Source of the DNA: Sphingomonadales bacterium
GTDB lineage: Bacteria > Pseudomonadota > Alphaproteobacteria > Sphingomonadales > Sphingomonadaceae
DNA: 12,767 nt
Direction: 5' to 3'
NCBI GenBank assembly: GCA_016714795.1
Contig: JADKCA010000015.1
Span: 1 to 12,767 of the forward strand
Position 1 is the first letter of the stretch. Each line of letters opens with the position of its first letter. The position numbers were made by a program, and so were the translations under genes. The notes beneath the pieces were generated by a model. The model was not told where the DNA came from and did no database searches. It saw only the letters and a program-made list of their open reading frames with translations. Shown here one piece after another: positions 6,021 to 12,767 of the stretch.

Positions 6021-7139
6021 TTGCCGACCGACGAAACCTTCCCGTTGGAGCCGGGCCTGCACGCCGCGCGGAGCCAGGAGTTTGATGGTCTCCATGGTTT
6101 CCTTGCCGACAGTCTGCCCGATGCATGGGGGACCGTGTTGCTGCGCCGCCGCCTGGCGAAACTCGGGCAACGCTTTGACGAACTCAACGTGGTGGAAAGG
6201 CTGGCACTGGTCGGGCGACGTGGCAGGGGGGCTCTAGTTTTTCAGCCAGAAACGCTGGACGACGGCATTGCCGCCAGCATCGATCTCGATCAACTGGCCG
6301 AAGATTCGCGCCTGGTCATGCTGGGCGAAGATGGTGAACTCGACGCGTTGCTCGCACGGCTGGGGGGCGGTTCGGGCGGCGCGCGACCCAAGGTGCATGT
6401 CGCGTTTGCGGGCGACGGCAGCATGCAAGCTGGCGATAAGCTGGCGGGCGAGGAAGGTAGTGAATGGATCGTCAAATTTCCGGCCCTCAATGACCCGCCC
6501 GATATAGGCCCTGTCGAAGAGGCCTATGCCCGCATGGCACGTGCCGCCGGAATAGAGATGGCTGAAACCCGTCTCATTCCGTCTTCCGTAGGCCCCGGCC
6601 ATTTCGCTACTCGCCGCTTTGACCGGCCAGCGCCGGGCAAGCGCCTGCATATGGTTAGCCTTGGCGGCGCTCTCGAAGCATCACCGCATATGCCGAGCGT
6701 GGACTATGACGGCTTCCTGAGCGCAGCCCTGTCGATTACCCGCGACATGCGCGATGTTGAAGCGGTGTTCCGCCGGATGGTCTTCAATGTCCTCGCCCAT
6801 AATCGCGACGACCATGTCCGCCAGCACGCCTTTCTGATGGGCGAGAAGGGTGAGTGGTACCTTGCCCCTGCTTTTGATCTGACCTTCTCCCATGGTCCCG
6901 GCGGCGAGCACTACATGGCTATAGCGGGCGACGGCAGGGCGATCACTCGTGCCCACGTACAGACACTCGGTCTGCGTCACGGAATATTACCTCGACGGAT
7001 CACGTCTATCATCGACGAAGTGCGCGCTGCTATCGCTGACTGGGCGGGTGTGAGCAAAGATGTGGGAGTTGGCGTTTCAACGATCAAAATAGGAAAGCTA
7101 CTTGCACAGATCGATCTGGAATTCGGCATGGGCAATTAG
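6021..7139 (+). CDS. hipA: HipA-like serine/threonine kinase toxin, N-terminally damaged
   Basis: HipA kinases phosphorylate a tRNA synthetase and stop growth. From TTG 6021 the 372-residue frame shows the HipA plan: N-subdomain (EFDGLHGFLADSLPDAWG, about 20-37), P-loop serine region GGSGGARPK (116-124), lysine in WIVKFP (149-154), the HFATRRFDR box (194-202), the catalytic loop NRDDHVRQ (261-268), and the metal-site D in APAFDLTFS (282-290). HipB overlaps an ATG at 5986 that begins MKLT, a typical HipA start, but in a different frame. The expected ~40 residues between MKLT and GTPLAIRLP are missing, so an internal deletion has shifted the frame. Only TTG 6021, without a ribosome site, remains for this frame. 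The catalytic-loop Asn (N314 in E. coli HipA) is Gln. The gene is probably crippled, though it could still make a HipB-binding protein. Confidence 0.8.
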   Translation: MPTDETFPLEPGLHAARSQEFDGLHGFLADSLPDAWGTVLLRRRLAKLGQRFDELNVVERLALVGRRGRGALVFQPETLDDGIAASIDLDQLAEDSRLVMLGEDGELDALLARLGGGSGGARPKVHVAFAGDGSMQAGDKLAGEEGSEWIVKFPALNDPPDIGPVEEAYARMARAAGIEMAETRLIPSSVGPGHFATRRFDRPAPGKRLHMVSLGGALEASPHMPSVDYDGFLSAALSITRDMRDVEAVFRRMVFNVLAHNRDDHVRQHAFLMGEKGEWYLAPAFDLTFSHGPGGEHYMAIAGDGRAITRAHVQTLGLRHGILPRRITSIIDEVRAAIADWAGVSKDVGVGVSTIKIGKLLAQIDLEFGMGN

Positions 7140-7363
7140 GAAAAGTGTAAAATCTGGTCAATTTAGATGGGCATCTTCTTAGCCAACCTCCGTTGGAAAG
7201 ATCGGCTCATTTCTGTGCAAATTGGTTCAATCCCATTCTTAAAATTTCCCTTACGGGCGAAATCGGTCCAACTTTTGGACCTGATTCGACGCAACGAACT
7301 CGATCGCTCCAGCGGCAATAAGAGGACAAGCCTGGGACACGAGGGAAGGGGGATCAAAAAGGC
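7140..7363. other. Intergenic stretch between hipA and the toprim gene
   Basis: No gene is supported here; short frames on both strands look random. It contains GGTCCAA-CTT-TTGGACC (7265-7281), a perfect 7-bp hairpin/inverted repeat that carries GTCC/GGAC arms but with a 7-base centre. No T-run follows it, so it is more likely a protein site than a terminator. A partial echo of the 10706 inverted repeat (GTGTAAAATCTGG) is at 7146-7158. Confidence 0.4.
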
Positions 7364-7370
7364 AGGAGGT
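7364..7370 (+). promoter_or_regulatory. Ribosome-binding site of the toprim gene
   Basis: AGGAGGT lies 5 bases before ATG 7376. It shows that the original gene began at 7376 (MRPIANKP) in a different frame from the longest open frame that follows. Confidence 0.7.
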
Positions 7371-7375
7371 GCGCT

Positions 7376-8263
7376 ATGCGTCCAATTGCCAACAAGCCTA
7401 CATTCCAGACCTTGCAGCTCGTCGATCGCCTAGGGGCACTGGCACGGACTTGTCGCAATGTGCCGCTGTCCAGCACATGAAGACCGCACGCCTCGCTCAG
7501 TATCAGACAGGAGATCGCTCGATCCTCGTCACTTGCTTTTTAGGCTGTGCGAGCGAAGATGCTCAGGGCCATCGCGCGCACATCTCCAATTCCAGTCGCT
7601 GGCAAAGGCAAATCGAGCGGGCAACCGAAAAATCGGGCAACCCCCACTGGGCAATCTGGCAAGCCGCTCGGCCTGTCACCGGAACACTTGGCGAGCGCTA
7701 TCTTTGCGAGACCCGCAGGCTCACTAAACCCCTGAACCATGTGCGTTTTCATCCACAATGCCCGCGCGGGGCCGGTAAGTCGGCGACGTTTGAACCAGCC
7801 CTCATCGTCGGGATGCATCTTGGGAACCGACTGACGGCGATCCAGCGAGTATTTCTTGATCCATCAACCGCACGCTGCACGGCCAAAATCGTCCTTGGCC
7901 AGTCCATCGGCGCTGCATGGACCAACGACATCGTGGGCGGCAAAGTGGCTCTTGCTGAAGGGTTCGAGACAGCTGCCGCCTTCACTCAACTGCACGACAT
8001 TCCAGCTTGGGCGAGCATGGGTGCAGGCGGCTTCCGCAAGTCCGATTTCCCCCGAAGTGCACACTGTCATCCTGCTGCGCGATAATGATCCAGAGGGCGA
8101 GGCCGCCGAGCGCAAGGCGGCTGTCGCCTATCGTACCCAAGGACTTGCGGTCCAACATGCGCCCCACCGACTCATGCAAATGACTGGGCCGACCAACTGT
8201 TTATGAGGAAAGGGGGCTGGGCTGGCGTGCCGGACGATTGGTACGGGCATCAGGAGGCCAGAC
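7376..8263 (+). pseudogene. DUF7146/toprim (primase-like) protein, broken by several frameshifts
   Basis: This is the kind of CHC2-like zinc finger plus toprim protein found upstream of sno on alphaproteobacterial plasmids. Reading across frames from ATG 7376 gives MRPIANKPTFQTLQLVDRLG, then GTWHGLVAMCRCPAHEDRTP, then GDRSILVTCFLGC (together the C-x-C-x3-H...C zinc site), PHWAIWQAARPVTGTLGERY, the toprim motif VALAEGFETAAA with its catalytic Glu, and VILLRDNDPEG with the DxD metal site. Sense moves between frames near 7433, 7441, 7490-7500, 7505, 7562-7610, 8049-8053 and 8164, mostly at short homopolymers. The longest uninterrupted piece is about 7510-8050. The C-terminal end (HANDWADQL) runs into the sno start region. 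It is not expected to make a full-length protein. Nucleic-acid processing with sno is inference. Confidence 0.75.
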
Positions 8264-10714
8264 TTGCGCATGATGACGACATTGGTGGAAGGGCTGAACC
8301 TTGCCGCCCGCGACATCCATTCCCTTATCGCTTCGGACGAAGCTATATCTCGAAACTTACTCAATGCTGCTATGCAGCGCGCCTTTGGTGCGAGTGATGC
8401 CACAGGCGCATGGACCCAACGGCAAAGCTTCGACGCGCTTGAAGCGGCTGTCAGTCTCTGGGTGATGCATCGTGCTCAGGAAGGCGACCCGAAGGCCGAT
8501 CTCGCTGCAATCGCGGCGATGGTCGCCCGTCTTCCGACCCAAACCGTGCGCAGCGAGGAGCAATATACGCTCCAGCAATTCTCAACGCCCGCCGACATTG
8601 CCTGGCTCGCTGCATATCTTGCGGCCATCATACCTTCCGACATCGTGCTTGAACCGAGCGCCGGGACAGGCCTGCTTGCGGCTTTCGCAAAGCGGGCGGG
8701 GGCAACGCTGCAGCTCAACGAATATGATCCCGTTCGCGCGAGTTTGCTGCGTTTGCTCTTTTCAGGGGCCGATGTCAGCGAGCATGACGGTGCCCGGATC
8801 GCGTCGCTGCGCGCAGAAGATCCCCGACCCAGCGTCCTCCTCATCAACCCGCCATTCGCAATGTCGCTGGGACGCGGCAATGACCGCAATGCCGCCGCCC
8901 GACATTTAACTTCGGCCCTCACCCGGCTTGAACGCGGCGGCCGCGCCGTCGCGATCATGCCCGACTGGTTTGCACCGGGGCCGCGAACGGAACAGGTCTT
9001 TCAGACAACGCTCGACGGCATGCGTGTTTCCATGTCGTTACGGCTTGATCGCGGCGCCTATGCCAAACATGGCACATCAGTTGCAGTGCGCATCTATGTT
9101 ATCGACAAGGTGCCGGGATCGCTCGGCTGCGTGACGATCAATCGCGCCACGCCTGCCGAATTGCTCGATGCGATCTCCCAAGTGCCGCCCCGGACGATGT
9201 TGGCACCGGCTATCCGCCCGATTTCGCCGCGGTCGGGCAAGCTCTCGCTCTTCCGTTCGGTCAAATCTACCACACCACGTCCCGTGATCGTGCGCGCGCC
9301 ACAGCGCAATGAAGTGGCGGATGTCGGCTATACCGTGCTCGATGAACCGGCACCCGCAGGTGAACAACAGGGTGTCTATTCATCCTATCGGCCTTCACGA
9401 CTCGTCTTTACCGATGCGGGCGAGCATCCGACGATGCTGGTCGAGTCCGCCGCCATGGCGTCGATCAACGCCCCCAAACCAGCCTATGTGCCGCGGCTGC
9501 CCGAACAGATTGTCGCAAAAAGGCTCCTGTCGGCCGCCCAACTGGAAACCGTCGTCTATGCAGGCGATGCCTGGTCGCGCGCGCATGCCGGAAGCTTTGT
9601 CGTGGATCCCAAATCCGTCCAGCTCACCGAAACCGCTGAGGTGGCAGCTATCGCTATGGCTTCTTTCTCGGCGATGGCACTGGCGCCGGCAAGGGGCGGC
9701 AAGCCGCTGCCTGCATCATGGACCAGTGGCTACGCGGCAATCGCCGACACATCTGGATTTCCAAAAACGCGCCCTTGCTCGAAGACGCGCGCCGCGACTG
9801 GACGGCGCTGGGCGGTTTGTCGGCAGATATTATCGAGCTCGCGGCATGGAAAATCAACCAGCCCATCTCCGCGCCCGAGGGCATCCTGTTCGTGCCCTAT
9901 GGGACATTGCGATCAGCCAGGGTTGATGAGACCCGCCTTGACCAGATCATTGCCTGGGCAGGTGCCGATTTTGAAGGCGTGATCGTGCTCGACGAAGCCC
10001 ATGAGCTCGGCGGGGTGGCGGGCGGCGAGGGCACGATGGGCGAAGGATGGCTCCTTGCAAGGCATTGCGGGCGTCATGCTCCAGAACCGGCTGCCCAAGG
10101 CGCGCGTGCTTTACGCTTCGGCGACCGGTGCCTCGGATATCAACAATCTGGCTTATGCCGTGCGGCTTGGTCTCTGGGGTCCGGGGCTGCCTTTGCGACC
10201 CGCGAAAAATTCATCACCGAAATCCGCGAAGGCGAAATTGCCGCGATGGAGTTGGTGGCGCGTGATCTCAAGGCCAGCGGACTCTATCTCTCGCGAGCGC
10301 TCAGCTTTGCCGGGGTTGAATATGACATCCTCCAGCACGATCACACCAGATCAGATCCAGGTGTACGACCAATATGCCGAAGCCTGGTCGATCATCCACC
10401 GCAACATGGAGGAAGCGCTCGAGATCACCGGGATTATCGACGCGCTCGAGAATGCGACGCTCAATTCGCAGGCGAAAGCGGCGGCCCGATCGCGCTTCGA
10501 AAGCGCCAAGCAGCGCTTCTTCGGGCAAATCTTGCTGTCGATGAAGCTGCCATCGCTCTTTCCCGCAATTGACCAGCATCTGAACGACAACGACAGCGTG
10601 GTGATCCAGCTGGTTTCGACGGCTGAGGCCATTCTTGACCGGCGGCTTGCCGATCTTGATCCGCAGGAACGCGAAGAGCTCGACCTTGATCTTTCTCCGC
10701 GCGAGCTGGTGTAA
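8264..10714 (+). pseudogene. Strawberry notch (sno)-like methylase-helicase, frameshifted and truncated
   Basis: Plasmid sno homologues join an N-terminal SAM-methylase-like domain to a DEAH helicase; their role is unproven. Start: AGGAGG (8252-8257) precedes TTG 8264 and ATG 8270; ATG 8270 is equally possible. The first frame is intact to about 9650, with QQFSTP, SAM motif I VLEPSAGTGLLAAF (about 8645) and the catalytic INPPFA (about 8842). After a one-base loss near 9652 come Walker A GDGTGAGKG (9670-9696) and DEAH (9991-10002). Further losses are inferred near 10042 (two bases), 10183-10186 (one G) and 10342 (two bases). Sense ends at SPRELV-stop (10714), about 816 of an expected ~1,400 residues, so the second helicase half is missing. 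The stop lies inside a 12-bp inverted repeat. The methylase half alone (to 9982) could still be translated. Confidence 0.85.
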
Positions 10715-10740
10715 TCTGGATCTCAAGATTACACCAGTTC
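10703..10740. repeat. Inverted repeat 12-8-12 at the sno truncation point
   Basis: CTGGTGTAATCT (10706-10717), spacer GGATCTCA (10718-10725), AGATTACACCAG (10726-10737): perfect 12-bp arms. In RNA the stem extends to 15 bp with one G-U pair. The sno stop TAA (10712-10714) is inside the left arm and the recombinase remnants begin to its right. Arm and spacer sizes resemble tyrosine-recombinase crossover sites (FRT, loxP: 13-8-13). The alternative is a transcription terminator, but the stem is A+T-rich and the following TTCTTT is weak. Confidence 0.75.
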
Positions 10741-10826
10741 TTTGCAGTCGCAATTTATGTCGAGTGTCGCCTTCCGGAGGCGCGGGATTGCGGCAGTTGT
10801 TCATGATTTTACTCAGATATTATCGT

Positions 10827-10857
10827 TTCCTTCGACCTCAGCAACAAGTCGAAGGAA
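10827..10857. repeat. 10-bp inverted repeat at the left of the recombinase cluster
   Basis: TTCCTTCGAC (10827-10836) and GTCGAAGGAA (10848-10857) are perfect arms around an 11-base spacer. The GTCGAAGG motif recurs at 10961-10968. It might be a recombinase arm site; it has no T-run and does not look like a terminator. Confidence 0.5.
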
Positions 10858-10984
10858 CGCGATGTCATCAAGATCAATTTGCTTCGTTTGGGCTGTGCCG
10901 TGCAGGACCGAAGACCCGCCACTCACGACGCCCTACTCATACGATCCTCTCACTCTCTCGGTCGAAGGGCGGCATGTTCGGTCC

Positions 10985-11212
10985 TGTACAGTGCAGGGGT
11001 TCGGCACTTTCTGCATTGTTGGATGGCGCGGGATGCTTCTTGGCTCGCTCGACGACGGCATTGTGCAGCGTTTCGAGAAGCATCGTTACACTGCCCCGGA
11101 TATTCGGCGGCGCACGAGAAGGTCTACAAAGGCAGACTTATTGCGGCGCAGGTCAGACGCTTTGTCCAGTTTCTGGAGGATCCGCCCGGATATGTCGATG
11201 TTACCGACTGAC
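10985..11212 (+). pseudogene. Tyrosine recombinase remnant A, N-terminal core-binding part
   Basis: Across two frames the text reads like the SAM-like (core-binding) domain of XerC/RIT-type integrases: YSAGVRHFLH near 10997, then SLDDGIVQRFEKHRYTAPDI (about 11045-11106), then KVYKG and VRRFVQFLED (about 11151-11184). The pieces sit in consecutive order but need frame changes near 11030 and 11110. No catalytic residues belong to this piece. It is a degraded fragment. Confidence 0.55.
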
Positions 11213-11278
11213 GTGATGATTTCGGCGGGCATCTGGCCGCCTATTCGGCAACGATCGCAAGCAGCAGTTCGTTAAGGG

Positions 11279-11392
11279 GTGGCCCAAGCCTACCGATCCG
11301 ATGCCGAACATTTCCGCTGCATGGTTTGCGAAGTGTCACGCACGGCATGGGCTGATGTCGATCCCGCTGATCGAACGGTACGCCCACCATGA
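11279..11392 (+). pseudogene. Tyrosine recombinase core-binding domain fragment
   Basis: A 37-residue frame reads AYRSDAEHFRCMVCE ... TAWADVDPAD. This is the pattern of the phage-integrase N-terminal domain (AYRxDxxxF...W...DVxxxD). It may be the continuation of remnant A or the start of another recombinase. It ends at TGA 11390-11392, while family members continue for another 250 residues. The following 11393-11556 has RRFIEFLRG in another frame, again recombinase-like, but too broken to join. Confidence 0.45.
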
Positions 11393-11556
11393 TTGCCTTG
11401 CTGCCCGGTCTATCACCAAGCGTGGCAAGCTGGTCAGGTCGAGGACGAAGCGGCGACGGCGTTGCGCACGGCGTTTCATCGAGTTCCTCCGGGGCAGAGG
11501 TCCGGCGACCGTAGAACCGGTGGCGGACACGGACCCGTATGTCAGCCTACACAGGT

Positions 11557-12389
11557 TGGCTCAAAGCAGCATCAGGGCGCGACCGCCGAGACGATCCGCC
11601 GATACCGGGCCGATATCGCGCGGCTGGCCCCGCCCGATGTTGGGAGCCGTCGCAATGGGATGCCGCCAGCTTACGGCGCGCGTTTGAACGATAGACAAGG
11701 AGACGCCGGGATCCACCTCGCTGATCGTCACGATCATGAGGAGCTATATTCGTTTTCTGATCGGGCAAGGTGAGTGCTTAGGAAGTGGCGCTTTATTGCA
11801 CGCGATTCCGTCTGTCTGTGGTACCAGGCTCTCGACATTGCCGCGCTACGTCGATGCGGTCACGGTCGAGAAGATCATTGCGGCATGCGGTACTCGCTGT
11901 CGGTGGAAGTACGCGACAAGGCCATCGTTCTTCTACTGGCTGGACTCCCGGGCTGCGAGCTGGCGATATCCGCGATATGCGGCTGAACGATATCGATTGG
12001 CGGGCTGGGTACATTTCAGGTCAAGGGCAAGACCGAGCGGATCGGCTGCCTCTGCCGGGATGTCGGTGACGCCATCCTTACATACACAGCATCAGCCCGT
12101 CCCAAGGTCGATGAGAACACATTCGTCCGCGTCGGGCCCTTTCAGGCCGTTCAGTTCGTCAGCGAGATCAGCCGGCATCGTCTCGCGCGTGCTCGAGCGC
12201 GGTTCGATCGAAGGACTGTTAACCGGGTGCACCGTTCCGGCATTCGCTTGCCACGCAACATGCTGCGTGCGGGCGCGGGTCTGGAGTCCGTGGGATGACC
12301 ATCCTGCGCCGCAGCTCGCCCGAGACCACCGCCATTTACGCCGGGTCGATCTGCCGATGCTCATGAAGATCGCGCAGCCTTGGCGGGAG
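11557..12389 (+). pseudogene. Tyrosine recombinase remnant B, near full length but frame-broken
   Basis: Read across frames, this is a XerC/RIT-type integrase: TAETIRRYRADIARL (11582), PSQWDAASLRRAFER (11647-11691), LIVTIMRSYIRFLIGQGEC with RLSTLPRYVDAVTVEKIIAA (11721-11890), box I GLRAGDIRDMRLNDIDW (11950-12000; Arg codon 11956), IVSRVLERGSIE (about 12180), box II FRHSLAT (from 12235; Arg-His at 12238-12243), NMLRAGAGLESVG (12257-12295), and the tyrosine motif SPETTAIYA (Tyr codon 12337-12339), then VDLPMLMKIAQPW. The catalytic Arg, Arg-His and Tyr can all be located, but in different frames, so no working enzyme is made. One frame (11688 to the window end) is free of stops throughout but carries the homology only in parts. 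Confidence 0.75.
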
Positions 12390-12767
12390 ATGATTCATGC
12401 TGAGACCGCATTTCTCGCTGCAATGGCGCTTCATCGTCACCTTGGGCACAAGTTTGACGAACAGGAGCGCCAGCTACAAGCCCTGCGATTATGCAGCCGG
12501 TTTTGGCGATCAACACACCCGGATCGACCGCATTTTTACGATTGGTGCCATACTTCGAGCTCGCAATACGTGGCCCGGCGCCGGTTCGATACCGTCCGCA
12601 ACTTCAACCTGTTTGCTCTGGCGGAGGATTCTGCACACGAGGTTCTGCAGGTGTCTTTGGACGTGAATAAGCGGCCCCGTCCGACTTGCCGCACATCATC
12701 AGAAACGGAGATATCCGGGCGATTATGGCGGCGGCGCTCGATCTTCCCCCAAAGGATGATCAGCTCC
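12390..12767 (+). CDS. Third tyrosine recombinase, N-terminal part (partial at window edge)
   Basis: From ATG 12390 the frame reads MIHAETAFLAAMALHRHLGH then KFDEQERQLQALRLCSRF and later ARRRFDTVRNFNLFAL, a pattern like the N-terminal domain of the third recombinase of RIT clusters. The frame has no stop before the window ends. However, from about 12683 the expected sense (DLPHIIRNGDIRAIMAAALD) is in another frame, so a base appears to be missing near 12680 and the gene is probably broken. The start may also be ATG 12357 or 12363, which would overlap the end of remnant B. No clear ribosome site is seen. Confidence 0.5.
   Translation, partial: MIHAETAFLAAMALHRHLGHKFDEQERQLQALRLCSRFWRSTHPDRPHFYDWCHTSSSQYVARRRFDTVRNFNLFALAEDSAHEVLQVSLDVNKRPRPTCRTSSETEISGRLWRRRSIFPQRMISS

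Larger units (their letters stand above)
10738..12767 (+). mobile_element. Decayed cluster of tyrosine recombinases, resembling a RIT-type element
   Basis: Pieces of at least three recombinase genes lie head-to-tail on the plus strand, in rapidly alternating frames. Three adjacent tyrosine recombinases define RIT (recombinases in trio) elements. The left boundary is probably the inverted repeat at 10706-10737; the right end is outside the window. Apart from the 10827-10857 inverted repeat, nothing is recognised in 10741-10984. The element cannot be active as it stands, though the last gene is open at the window edge. Confidence 0.5.

Noticed and set aside
6234..6650. 138-residue minus-strand frame inside hipA
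   Set aside because: It is opposite clear HipA coding sequence and shows no motif of its own; it is a mirror of a G+C-rich gene.
7369..8085. A complete 238-residue protein starting at 7369
   Set aside because: The strong ribosome site points to ATG 7376 in another frame, and the zinc-finger sense is split over frames; the open frame is only part of a broken gene.
8476..8958. 160-residue minus-strand frame inside sno
   Set aside because: It lies opposite the methylase motifs of sno and is Ala/Ser/Arg-rich without domain signs.
9309..9926. 205-residue plus-strand frame overlapping sno
   Set aside because: The sno sense (to 9650, then Walker A) lies in the other two frames; this one has no motif.
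10301..10804. 167-residue minus-strand frame across the sno end
   Set aside because: It is opposite the helicase part of sno and runs through the inverted repeat; no ribosome site or motif.
1..12767. CRISPR array, tRNA or rRNA genes
   Set aside because: No regularly spaced repeats with unique spacers and no tRNA or rRNA-like segments were seen; the iterons are too short and close for CRISPR.

Overview
The window looks like the replication/partition core of a low-copy plasmid from an alphaproteobacterium, most likely a sphingomonad (Sphingomonas, Sphingobium or Novosphingobium type). The reasons are the moderately high G+C content, a divergent parAB / iteron / repA block of a kind familiar from such plasmids, and a toprim (DUF7146-like) plus 'strawberry notch' (sno) gene pair of the sort common on sphingomonad and other alphaproteobacterial plasmids. 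Family assignments come from motif recognition by eye, not from a database search.

Layout. Positions 1-1053 hold the end of an unidentified gene and a gene with a C-terminal winged-helix region, broken by a one-base frameshift. Positions 1070-3403 (minus strand) carry parA then parB, with two perfect 16-bp parS-like palindromes between them. Positions 3464-3914 hold an iteron array (probable oriV) feeding repA (3915-5219, plus). After repA come a small IS3-family transposase remnant on the minus strand and a strong intrinsic terminator. Positions 5618-7139 form a HipBA-type toxin-antitoxin locus: two operator-like inverted repeats, an intact hipB, and a hipA that has lost the first part of its N-terminal domain and has Gln where the family's metal-binding Asn is expected.

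Positions 7376-10714 hold the toprim gene and the sno methylase-helicase gene. Both are broken by several small indels, and sno stops at about 60% of its usual length, exactly inside a 12-8-12 bp inverted repeat. Positions 10738-12767 contain the overlapping, frame-broken remains of at least two tyrosine recombinases and the N-terminal part of a third, resembling a decayed RIT-type (recombinases in trio) element.

The maintenance genes (repA, parA, parB) are intact while the accessory genes are decaying. This pattern fits a plasmid under selection for its own replication and segregation, with old insertions eroding beside it. The most unusual items are the inverted repeat at the sno/recombinase junction, the two parS-like palindromes inside the par operon, and the altered HipA.
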